From Burkholderiales bacterium (GTDB lineage Bacteria > Pseudomonadota > Gammaproteobacteria > Burkholderiales > Burkholderiaceae_D): a stretch of 5,880 nucleotides of DNA. The notes under the pieces were generated by a model. That model saw nothing but the letters and a program-made list of their open reading frames with translations. It did not search any database and was not told the DNA's origin. Below, in pieces: positions 1 through 5,880 of the stretch; the stretch's first letter is position 1, and each line of letters opens with the position of its first letter. The stretch is taken from the NCBI GenBank assembly GCA_028868455.1, contig JAGWUK010000216.1, forward strand, positions 1-5,880, read 5' to 3'. Position numbers and translations under genes: made by a program.

Positions 1-957
1 TTGCCGACTGACTTGATTCCCTTGCAAGCCTTCAATCTGGTTGGCCTGAATGCCTTGCGCGCATTGCTGGCAGATGCTGGCAAGCCGCTGGCTGCGGAGT
101 CGATCTCGCTGGAAATTCCCGCTGTTCCCAGTCTGACCGCATTAGTGGATGGCTTGGTCGGTAATGGTCACGGCCTGATTATGACGATGGGCAAGGGGGG
201 CGTCGGCAAGACCACGGCGGCTGCGGCCATCGCGGTGGAGCTGGCAGGGCGCGGGTATGCCGTGCATCTGACCACTTCAGACCCGGCGGCGCATCTGAAA
301 GAAACTCTGGAAGGCAGTCTGGATAATCTCACCGTCAGCCGAATCGATCCACAGGCAGAGACCGAACGCTATCGTCAGCAAGTTATGGCGAGCAAAGGCA
401 AAGACCTGGATGCGCACGGCAAGGCTTTGCTGGAAGAGGATTTGCTTTCCCCGTGTACCGAGGAGATTGCCGTGTTTCAGGCTTTCTCACGTGTCATCAG
501 AGAAGCCGGGAAAAAGTTTGTCGTGATGGATACCGCACCGACCGGCCATACCTTGTTATTGCTGGATGCTACCGGCGCTTATCATCGGGAAATTGTGCGG
601 CAGATGGCGAGTACAGGTTTGCACTTTACGACGCCAATGATGCAATTGCAGGACCCGGCCCAGACCAAAATCATCATCATCACCCTGGCCGAAACAACGC
701 CAGTGCTGGAAGCCGCTGGTTTGCAGGCAGATTTACGACGCGCAGGCATTGAGCCCTGGGCCTGGATCATCAACAATAGTCTGGTCATGGCCAATCCGGT
801 ATCGCCATTGTTGCGCAGGCGGGCAGCCAATGAGTTGCAGCAGATGGACGCTGTCGCCACGCAATACGCGCAACGCTGGGCAGTGATTCCTTTGCAGGCC
901 GAAGAGCCTGTGGGATTGGCAAGACTGAAAAAATTACTGCATCCCGTGCAGGACTGA
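1..957 (+). CDS. arsA: Arsenical pump-driving ATPase ArsA, C-terminal (A2) half, 5'-truncated by the window edge
   Basis: ArsA is a cytosolic ATPase that binds As(III)/Sb(III) and drives export through the membrane protein ArsB. The full protein has two homologous ATPase halves, A1 and A2, about 580 residues in all; the 318 visible residues cover the tail of A1, the linker and all of A2. Seen directly: Walker A loop GKGGVGKTT at visible residues 64-72, TTSDPAAH at 91-98, SPCTEE at 150-155, the ArsA signature DTAPTGHT at 177-184, and WIINNS near 257-262. Compared from memory with E. coli R773 ArsA, numbering is offset by a constant 270, so Ser150, Cys152 and His183 match the metalloid-site residues Ser420, Cys422 and His453, and the P-loop matches 334-341. 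The TTG at base 1 should not be taken as the start: the frame is open at the edge and the first ~20 residues resemble the end of A1. About 270 residues are missing on the left, with the other metal-site cysteines (113 and 172 in R773). The gene ends in TGA and converges on the receptor gene. No frameshift is seen. Confidence 0.96.
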   Translation: MPTDLIPLQAFNLVGLNALRALLADAGKPLAAESISLEIPAVPSLTALVDGLVGNGHGLIMTMGKGGVGKTTAAAAIAVELAGRGYAVHLTTSDPAAHLKETLEGSLDNLTVSRIDPQAETERYRQQVMASKGKDLDAHGKALLEEDLLSPCTEEIAVFQAFSRVIREAGKKFVVMDTAPTGHTLLLLDATGAYHREIVRQMASTGLHFTTPMMQLQDPAQTKIIIITLAETTPVLEAAGLQADLRRAGIEPWAWIINNSLVMANPVSPLLRRRAANELQQMDAVATQYAQRWAVIPLQAEEPVGLARLKKLLHPVQD

Positions 958-960
958 AAT

Positions 961-990
961 CCCGCCGCGTAAACAATGCCACAAGGCGGG
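961..990. repeat. Small GC-rich inverted repeat just after arsA
   Basis: CCCGCC at 961-966 is the perfect reverse complement of GGCGGG at 985-990, with an 18-base loop. It starts three bases after the arsA stop codon. The stem is short, the loop long, and no T-run follows, so it is not a terminator by itself. It could help stabilise the arsA mRNA 3' end, or it may be chance in GC-rich sequence. Confidence 0.35.
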
Positions 991-998
991 CAGCCAAT

Positions 999-1037
999 AA
1001 AAAACTCCCCTGATTTTTCAAACAGGGGAGTTTTTTT
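999..1037. terminator. Bidirectional intrinsic terminator between convergent arsA and the TonB receptor gene
   Basis: The arms CTCCCCTG (1005-1012) and CAGGGGAG (1023-1030) form a perfect 8-bp stem with a 10-base loop. The stem is flanked by six A residues (999-1004) on the left and seven T residues (1031-1037) on the right, so both strands give a GC-rich hairpin followed by a U-tract. It lies 47 bases after the arsA stop on the + strand and 17 bases after the receptor stop on the - strand, and so serves both convergent genes. The A and T tracts also pair and lengthen the stem. Confidence 0.93.
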
Positions 1038-1047
1038 AGCGCGACAA

Positions 1048-3888
1048 TTACAGGAACTTGTAATTGACTGTGAAGGTGAAAGAACGGCCGCGTGGATCGG
1101 CGACGCGTGGTTCCCACGAGCTGCCAGCACCGGAATTGCTATCGTAAGTAATGGCAAATGGCGGATCGGTATTCAGGATGTTTTTGATACCTGCTGTCAG
1201 TGTCATGTTTTTGATACCCGAGTAACTGGCACTGAGATTAAAGATCGAATAGGCTTTGACATTCGGGTTGTAGTCCGATGGCGTCACCAGTCCGCTCAAG
1301 ACACCTGGTAAGACCTGATCTTTATACCCGTCACGATAAATCTGCGACAGCATACTGGTCCAGTTCCCTTGTGTGTAGGTGACATAGGCTGTGTGTTTCC
1401 AGCGCAGACCCAGATCGCCCGTGAAGGTGAAACGACCCACTTCGCTTTCGCCATACGGGGCGTTGTCGCGTGGACGGGATTTTTTCTCCAGCAGATAAGA
1501 ACCGTCAATACCGGCAGTCCATTTGCCGCGCCAGACCTTGCCATTGGCTTTTGCACCGACCTCAATACCACGCGTGATGCTGGAACCGGCATTGACCCAG
1601 CGCTGATCGATAAATACCAGATTGCCTGCCGGATCGCGGATGAAGCGTTCTTTGAACAGATTGTAGTTTTGCAGCAAGGTGGTCAGATCAATGGAGGTAA
1701 TGGTGTTTTCCTTGCGGATTTCCCAGATGTCCATGTTCGCGCTGAAATTGGATGTAGGTGCCCAGACCACGCCCAACGTAGCTTGCTTGGCTGTTTCCGG
1801 TTTCAGGTCGGATTTACCGCCAGTCAATGTGTTCGGTGTGATAGATGCGCAGCCCGGAATCGTGCTGTCAACTTTCAGGCCTGGGCAAGTGGCTGGATCG
1901 GCCAGGTCCTTACCGGCATACGGTGAATCGGTGATGCCGTTAAACAGCTGATTGAACGATGGCGCGCGAAAGCCGGTGTTGTACGAACCACGGAACAGCA
2001 CTTGCTCAACCGGTGTAAAGCGGAAGCTGATTTTAGGATTGAAGGTATTACCAAATCCGGAATAATGATCCTGGCGACCAGCAACATTGACTTCCAGTTT
2101 TTTGGTAACCGGAATCAGCACCTCGGCATAGACGGCACGGATATCACGGCTCACATTCGGCAGGGCATTGCCATCGTCGAAAGGCGCATTCAGGATGGCT
2201 GGGCGGGCGCTGGAAGCGCGGGCGTCACCGTTGAACGAGTATTCTTCTTTACGCAAATCCATCCCGACAGCCGCCATAACGGCACCGGCAGGCAAGTGAT
2301 AAATTTCACCGGACAAGGCTGCATCCGCCTGAGTCAGCGTGGTTTTACCGCCATACAATACGACGCCACGGGCAGAGGTGCTGTTGATCAGATCCATCGC
2401 CGCCTGCGATTGTTTTTCACCCGGCATCAGGAAAGGATTAATGATGCCTGTGCCCAGTGCATTCGCGAGTGCCACGGTGTAGTTGTAGCCTGAGCCCAGC
2501 TTGGATTCCGATTCGCTATAGGCGCGCGACAGGCCGACACGATAATCCCATTGCCCGATCTGACCATCGGCACCGAGTTGCAGACGTGCTGCTTCGGTCT
2601 TGGTGGTGATTTCGCGATTGCCGCACTCCATACAACGCCAGCGATAAGCGATCGGTGCGCCGCGATTTGCTTCTATGCTGGGGAAGACGGCAGCAATCGC
2701 GTTGAAGACCGAGTTATAGGCAGAGCCGGTGCTAGGGTAGAACGACGAAGCCGGGAAATTGGAACCTGGCGAAATCTGGTTCGGCGAAAAGCTTTTTGCT
2801 ACTTCTACCTGTGAGCCAACTGCTTCGGCGAACAATTGATGCTTGCCAACCTGGAAGGTGGCACGTGCGACAAAATTATCGTTCTTGACCGGCTGTTGCA
2901 AGACGGCTGCGCGACCGGTATCCCAGGCGCAACCGTATTTGGATGACGCCACATCCCATAATTTGGCATCGTAAGCGGCCATGCCGTCAATGGAACCGCA
3001 ACCCGCACCGCCCGGCAGATTCAGCACATTGATGGCGTTGTTGGTCTGGGTTTGCCCAGGTAGTACCGGGCCGCTGTTGCTCTTGTTGCTCAGAATCGTA
3101 TTGGCCAGCGAGGTAGCAAACACGGTCGCGTAAGGCGTGCCGCGCGTGTCGACCGACAGGCCACGATTCGGCTGGAAGGTATTGACGAAATCGCGCTGGT
3201 TACCGCGCAGTGCTTCGTTTTCGCTATGGGCGCCGGTCAGCAGGACGTTGTAGCCATCTTTCTCCAGATCGCCGAAACCACCGACGACCGAGACGCGGTG
3301 GATATCGCCGCCGCTTTGCTGGGTCACATCGGTAAAGGCCTGTGCTTCCAGTCCTTTGTAGTTTTTACGCAGGATGAAATTGATGACGCCGCCGATCGCA
3401 TCCGTACCATAGATCGCCGATGCACCGTCTTTCAGAATCTCCACCCGCTCGACGGCTGCCATAGGAATGGAATTCAAATCGACGGCAGAACCTTTCATGC
3501 CGTGCGTGGCAATGCGGCGACCGTTTAACAGTACCAGCGTGCTGTCCGAACCCTGACCGCGCAAGTTGGCCGACGTGGCGCCATTGTTGCCGCGCTGCGC
3601 GCCGGACGTCACGTCGGCATTACTGGCCAGATTATCGGAACCATTGCCGTTGATGTTGAGGGTGGCGATCAGTTGCTCGGCAGTGACGATGCCAGCTGCT
3701 TCCAATTGCTTGCGGCTGATGATTTCTACCGGCAATGCGCCTTCTGAGGCAATGCGTTTGATACTACTGCCGGTAATTTCCACGCGCTGTGGGGTGTCGG
3801 CATTGTGCTCTTGCGCCAACACGACGCCGGTACTGGCACCCGACAGGCCGATCAGGGCAATGCAGCGGGCAATCGTTTTCAATTTCAT
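1048..3888 (-). CDS. TonB-dependent outer-membrane receptor, substrate unknown
   Basis: This complete 946-residue protein is an outer-membrane active transporter that would import a scarce ligand using energy passed from TonB/ExbB/ExbD. A signal peptide covers residues 1-25 (basic MKLK, hydrophobic core, likely cleavage after VVLA). A TonB box-like segment RVEITGSSIKR lies at 35-45. The plug domain spans about 50-175, with LRGQGSDSTLVLLNGRR near 109-125 and VERVEILKDGASAIYGTDA at 146-164, followed by GGVINFILR. The rest is a roughly 22-strand barrel, including the family motif GFRAPSFNQLF; it ends RSFTFTVNYKFL, a normal last strand. The ATG is preceded by a strong ribosome binding site and gives a proper signal peptide, so the start is secure. 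The length fits the long proteobacterial group of these receptors, whose ligands vary (sugars, peptides, siderophores), so no substrate can be named. The mature protein has six cysteines, apparently in three pairs (297/320, 419/422, 668/680). No adjacent gene suggests a ligand, and I see no Fur box or cobalamin riboswitch upstream. Confidence 0.95.
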   Translation of the reverse strand: MKLKTIARCIALIGLSGASTGVVLAQEHNADTPQRVEITGSSIKRIASEGALPVEIISRKQLEAAGIVTAEQLIATLNINGNGSDNLASNADVTSGAQRGNNGATSANLRGQGSDSTLVLLNGRRIATHGMKGSAVDLNSIPMAAVERVEILKDGASAIYGTDAIGGVINFILRKNYKGLEAQAFTDVTQQSGGDIHRVSVVGGFGDLEKDGYNVLLTGAHSENEALRGNQRDFVNTFQPNRGLSVDTRGTPYATVFATSLANTILSNKSNSGPVLPGQTQTNNAINVLNLPGGAGCGSIDGMAAYDAKLWDVASSKYGCAWDTGRAAVLQQPVKNDNFVARATFQVGKHQLFAEAVGSQVEVAKSFSPNQISPGSNFPASSFYPSTGSAYNSVFNAIAAVFPSIEANRGAPIAYRWRCMECGNREITTKTEAARLQLGADGQIGQWDYRVGLSRAYSESESKLGSGYNYTVALANALGTGIINPFLMPGEKQSQAAMDLINSTSARGVVLYGGKTTLTQADAALSGEIYHLPAGAVMAAVGMDLRKEEYSFNGDARASSARPAILNAPFDDGNALPNVSRDIRAVYAEVLIPVTKKLEVNVAGRQDHYSGFGNTFNPKISFRFTPVEQVLFRGSYNTGFRAPSFNQLFNGITDSPYAGKDLADPATCPGLKVDSTIPGCASITPNTLTGGKSDLKPETAKQATLGVVWAPTSNFSANMDIWEIRKENTITSIDLTTLLQNYNLFKERFIRDPAGNLVFIDQRWVNAGSSITRGIEVGAKANGKVWRGKWTAGIDGSYLLEKKSRPRDNAPYGESEVGRFTFTGDLGLRWKHTAYVTYTQGNWTSMLSQIYRDGYKDQVLPGVLSGLVTPSDYNPNVKAYSIFNLSASYSGIKNMTLTAGIKNILNTDPPFAITYDSNSGAGSSWEPRVADPRGRSFTFTVNYKFL

Positions 3889-3892
3889 TGTT

Positions 3893-3900
3893 CTCTCCTC
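3893..3900 (-). promoter_or_regulatory. Ribosome binding site of the TonB receptor gene
   Basis: On the - strand the sequence reads GAGGAGAG, with GAGGAG ending six bases before the ATG at 3886-3888. This strong Shine-Dalgarno match fixes the start codon of the receptor and agrees with the signal peptide that begins there. Confidence 0.85.
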
Positions 3901-4096
3901 TTGATTCTATCTACGAATGACAAAGTTTTTATTTTTCAGAACTTACGCAACATGGTTCCAGCTCTTTACCGCTTCCGTCAGACCTGTCTTTGCTGTCTCC
4001 ATCGCTACGCTTGGCTGGAATCAATTTGCGTCAGTCTTTTTTTGCACCGTTTTGGATACTGCCACCGGGACAAAATGGTTTTAACAATATGCAAGT

Positions 4097-4107
4097 CCTG
4101 ACTCAGG
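4097..4107. repeat. 11-bp palindrome CCTGACTCAGG
   Basis: CCTGA and TCAGG are perfect reverse complements around a central C at 4102. The site lies about 210 bases before the receptor start codon, in the AT-rich part of the gap. It could be a dimeric regulator site for the receptor promoter, but a palindrome of this length can occur by chance and I match it to no known regulator. Confidence 0.3.
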
Positions 4108-4134
4108 CTAGGGTTTTCGCTGGGCTGGTGACAA

Positions 4135-4147
4135 ATGAAAATTTCAT
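4135..4147. repeat. 13-bp palindrome ATGAAAATTTCAT
   Basis: ATGAAA and TTTCAT are perfect reverse complements around a central A at 4141, about 250 bases before the receptor start. The 6-1-6 form recalls operator sites, but alignment to the Fur consensus by eye is poor (few matching positions), so it is not called a Fur box. An unassigned regulator site or chance are both possible. Confidence 0.35.
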
Positions 4148-4351
4148 CAGAGGCGATAACTAAAAGATATAGGAATGCAAATTGGTATTCCATTTAGCAA
4201 CTGCTGCGGCAAATGTGCGGTCGTCCGTCACTGCTGCCCGGCGTTGCGGCGCCCATTGCAGACCTAAAGCTGCGCTTAACGTTGGCAGGAGATGCAGGCG
4301 TTCGAAGACACGGAAAACACGCATTGCAGACCGGCGCTGAACGGCTGATCC

Positions 4352-4389
4352 GCAGACGGTTTCCTGGTTCGTGACAAAACACCGTCTGC
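4352..4389. repeat. Hairpin-forming inverted repeat downstream of the DigH-like gene
   Basis: GCAGACGGT (4352-4360) and ACCGTCTGC (4381-4389) form a perfect 9-bp stem with a 20-base loop; two further T-A pairs are possible if C4380 bulges out. On the - strand it lies about 60 bases after the stop of the DigH-like gene, where a 3'-end structure would be expected. No T-run follows on either strand, so it is not a standard intrinsic terminator. It may protect the transcript end or act with a termination factor. Confidence 0.5.
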
Positions 4390-4407
4390 CGCAATCAATG
4401 CCATCCT

Positions 4408-4432
4408 GCATTTTTTCATGCATCAAAAATGC
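4408..4432. repeat. AT-rich hairpin just downstream of the DigH-like gene
   Basis: GCATTTTT (4408-4415) pairs perfectly with AAAAATGC (4425-4432) across a 9-base loop that itself contains ATGCAT. On the - strand it begins about 20 bases after the DigH-like stop codon. The stem is mostly A-T and no separate U-tract follows, so it would be at best a weak terminator, possibly acting with the 4352-4389 hairpin. Confidence 0.4.
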
Positions 4433-4451
4433 GACACTTTTGCTGCGTGCT

Positions 4452-5880
4452 TCAGCGCAAGGCGTAACTGCTGCGCGGACTTTCCAGACCGGTGCGACTG
4501 ATGGCAGAAATCGTTAATTGCCGGATTGCACCGTATTGAGGATCGCTGGACATGTCAATCGTCGTGTGCGAGGCGGGCTGCACCGAAAACAACCATTGCT
4601 GATCTGTGCGTTTCCAGATCGCCAGCCAGCGCACGTCGGTGCTGTCGCTCAGCCTCACATGCAGGGTTTTCTGGTCGGCGGACGATTGCAATTGCGGCGC
4701 AGGCGGCGTGTTTTCCTGCAACCACGGGCTGGCCGGTATCAGGGCTTGCGACAGGTATTTTTCTGTACTGAGACGGTTTCTGACGTCCTTGCGATTCTGG
4801 TTCAAGGCAACCATGCTGAAATGCAGATGGCCATCGCCGCCTTTTTCGCGCAGTGCATCGACCTGATTCAGGATTTCTTCATCGCTCCAGGATTTTTCAG
4901 AATTGTCGATGCGGCTGGTGTACAGGCCGGGCCAGATATGCCGGCCCTGGGTATTTTGCCCGCGCCAGTAATCGAAAAGCACCTTGAACGCCTGCGGCCC
5001 CTGATTGATGGGCCAATACAATTGCGGCGCCAGATAATCGACCCAGCCTTTGGACAACCATAATTCGACGTCCGCGTACAGTTTGTCGTACTGACTGAAA
5101 CCGTTGATGCCGGCGGGCAGCCGATCCGGACGACCGATACCAAACGGGCTGACGCCGAACATGACCCAGCTTTTTTCCTGACGCACACGCTGATGGATCG
5201 CCTCAACCAGACGATTTACATTGGAACGACGCCAGTCGGCGCGATCAAGCTGCCCGCCTTGTAGCTGGTAAGCGCGCCACGACGGTTCGTCCGGAAATTC
5301 GACTTCGGCGCCGCTGCTGTTTTTGATCGGATACGGATAAAAATAATCGTCAATGTGAATGCCATCAACGTCATAGCGACGCAATACATCGGTGATGACA
5401 TCCAGCGTCTGCTGCATCGCGACCGGCTCGCCCGGGTCCATCCATTGCAGATCGCCGTATTGTTTGACGACCTCAGGATGGGTTTTGCTGATATGTCTGT
5501 TAGAAACCGGCGACCGTGATACGGCCGTGCGGGCACGATAGGGATTGAACCACGCATGCAGTTCCAGCCCGCGCGCGTGAGCCTGCTCTATCCAGAATTG
5601 CAGCGGGTCGTACCAGGGATTCGGCGCTTTGCCTTGTTCGCCGGTCAGGTATTCTGACCACGGCTCAATCGCGGACGGATAAATCGCATCGGCGGCCGGA
5701 CGCACCTGCAAGACGATCGCATTGAGCTTCATCTGCACCGCATTGTTGAGAATGGTGATGATTTCAGCTTTTTGCTTCTCTGTGCTCAGATCGCGTCGGC
5801 TCGGCCAGTCGATATTGGCCACCGTTGACACCCAGGCCGCGCGGAATTCACGCGGCAGCGGCGGCGCTTCTTTGGTGAGC
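4452..5880 (-). CDS. DigH/YddW-like glycosyl hydrolase (GHL10 family, putative peptidoglycan glycan-strand hydrolase), 5'-truncated by the window edge
   Basis: The visible 475 residues match the glycosyl-hydrolase-like family 10 (DUF187, COG1649), a TIM-barrel family that includes E. coli DigH (formerly YddW), an envelope lipoprotein that cleaves glycan strands stripped of peptides during division. Motifs in order (visible residue 1 = codon 5877-5879): REFRAAWVSTVANIDWPS from 10 to 27; LQVRPAADAIYPS near 57-69; HAWFNPYR at 108-115; DGIHIDDYFYPYP at 172-184, with the acidic pair Asp177-Asp178; ADWRRSN; FGVSPFGI (about 5137-5160); and DYLAPQLYWP (about 5012-5041). E. coli DigH, recalled from memory, has counterparts of most of these. 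A GTG at 5829-5831 could be mistaken for the start, but the frame stays open to the edge and the conserved REFRAAW block precedes it, so the true start, and any signal or lipoprotein peptide, is outside. After the barrel, about 94 residues (4452-4736) form a likely beta-rich, fibronectin-III-like extension that E. coli DigH appears to lack. The gene ends in TGA. Family call is firm; the exact role is inferred. Confidence 0.92.
   Translation of the reverse strand, partial: LTKEAPPLPREFRAAWVSTVANIDWPSRRDLSTEKQKAEIITILNNAVQMKLNAIVLQVRPAADAIYPSAIEPWSEYLTGEQGKAPNPWYDPLQFWIEQAHARGLELHAWFNPYRARTAVSRSPVSNRHISKTHPEVVKQYGDLQWMDPGEPVAMQQTLDVITDVLRRYDVDGIHIDDYFYPYPIKNSSGAEVEFPDEPSWRAYQLQGGQLDRADWRRSNVNRLVEAIHQRVRQEKSWVMFGVSPFGIGRPDRLPAGINGFSQYDKLYADVELWLSKGWVDYLAPQLYWPINQGPQAFKVLFDYWRGQNTQGRHIWPGLYTSRIDNSEKSWSDEEILNQVDALREKGGDGHLHFSMVALNQNRKDVRNRLSTEKYLSQALIPASPWLQENTPPAPQLQSSADQKTLHVRLSDSTDVRWLAIWKRTDQQWLFSVQPASHTTIDMSSDPQYGAIRQLTISAISRTGLESPRSSYALR

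Larger units (their letters stand above)
3901..4451. other. Long intergenic region between the DigH-like gene and the TonB receptor gene
   Basis: There is no convincing gene here. Small open frames exist on both strands but lack ribosome binding sites, signal peptides or recognisable motifs. The stretch about 3900-4195 is clearly more AT-rich than its surroundings and must hold the receptor promoter (transcribed leftward), but I could not find a sigma-70 pair with good spacing, so none is marked. The stretch about 4195-4400 is GC-richer, more like coding DNA, and could be a decayed gene or a 3' region of the neighbour; no family is recognised. Two short palindromes and two hairpins inside are listed separately. 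I saw no tRNA, known riboswitch, IS end or CRISPR-like repeat. Confidence 0.6.

Noticed and set aside
582..1157. Open frame of 191 codons on the - strand overlapping the end of arsA and the end of the receptor gene
   Set aside because: It lies antisense to arsA, crosses the terminator, and its protein has no recognisable motifs; the arsA frame is strongly supported.
1369..1926. 185-codon open frame on the + strand inside the receptor gene
   Set aside because: Antisense shadow of a well-supported TonB receptor frame; no ribosome binding site or known family.
2002..2493. 163-codon open frame on the + strand inside the receptor gene
   Set aside because: Also an antisense shadow, with composition expected from the opposite strand of a barrel protein.
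4037..4043. T-run on the + strand as a terminator
   Set aside because: No hairpin precedes it and no + strand gene needs termination there.
3961..4100. Possible cobalamin riboswitch (CAGACCTGTC and TGCCACCGGG resemble parts of B12 elements)
   Set aside because: The fragments are on the wrong strand for the receptor, in the wrong order, and the full B12 box is absent.
4005..4193. 62-codon open frame on the - strand in the gap (begins MEYQFAFLYLL)
   Set aside because: No ribosome binding site before the ATG and no recognisable domain; the hydrophobic start alone is not enough.
3901..4200. Sigma-70 promoter for the receptor gene
   Set aside because: Hexamer-like pieces such as TTGCAT, TTGTCA and TAGAAT occur on the - strand, but none form a pair with 16-18 base spacing at a sensible distance from the start.
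4213..4374. 53-codon open frame on the + strand in the GC-richer part of the gap
   Set aside because: No ribosome binding site and no family recognised; kept only as a possible trace of a decayed gene.
4160..4426. 88-codon open frame on the - strand in the gap
   Set aside because: No Shine-Dalgarno site seen, ends in unstructured-looking sequence, and overlaps both hairpins; no motif supports it.

Overview
No undescribed system stands out in this window. It contains three protein-coding genes, two of them cut by the window edges, one clear bidirectional terminator, and a 563-base intergenic region holding short palindromes and hairpins of unknown role. The genes look like those of a Gram-negative proteobacterium: there is an outer-membrane TonB-dependent receptor, an ArsA of the proteobacterial two-halved type, and a DigH/YddW-like peptidoglycan hydrolase. 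Base composition (roughly mid-50s % GC by eye, not computed) and protein style fit a betaproteobacterium, perhaps Oxalobacteraceae (Herminiimonas or Janthinobacterium-like). That placement is inference and would need a database search.

Layout. Positions 1-957 (+) hold the C-terminal half of arsA, the arsenite-pump ATPase; its N-terminal half and any other ars genes lie to the left of the window. Positions 958-1047 carry a small GC-rich inverted repeat and then a strong hairpin with A and T tracts on its two sides, which can end transcription from both directions. Positions 1048-3888 (-) encode a complete 946-residue TonB-dependent outer-membrane receptor with a signal peptide, TonB box, plug and barrel. 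Positions 3889-4451 have no convincing gene: the part next to the receptor is AT-rich and presumably carries its promoter, while the part next to the hydrolase gene is GC-richer and carries two hairpins. Positions 4452-5880 (-) encode a glycosyl-hydrolase-like family 10 protein related to E. coli DigH (YddW), whose N-terminus runs off the right edge.

How the parts relate. arsA and the receptor gene are convergent and share a terminator, so they are not an operon and nothing in the sequence links the receptor to arsenic. The hydrolase and receptor genes are on the same strand, but the 563-base gap argues for separate transcription. The window therefore looks like the edge of an ars locus next to ordinary envelope genes. 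The less ordinary details are three cysteine pairs in the receptor, a C-terminal beta-rich extension on the DigH-like protein, and the structured gap between those two genes.
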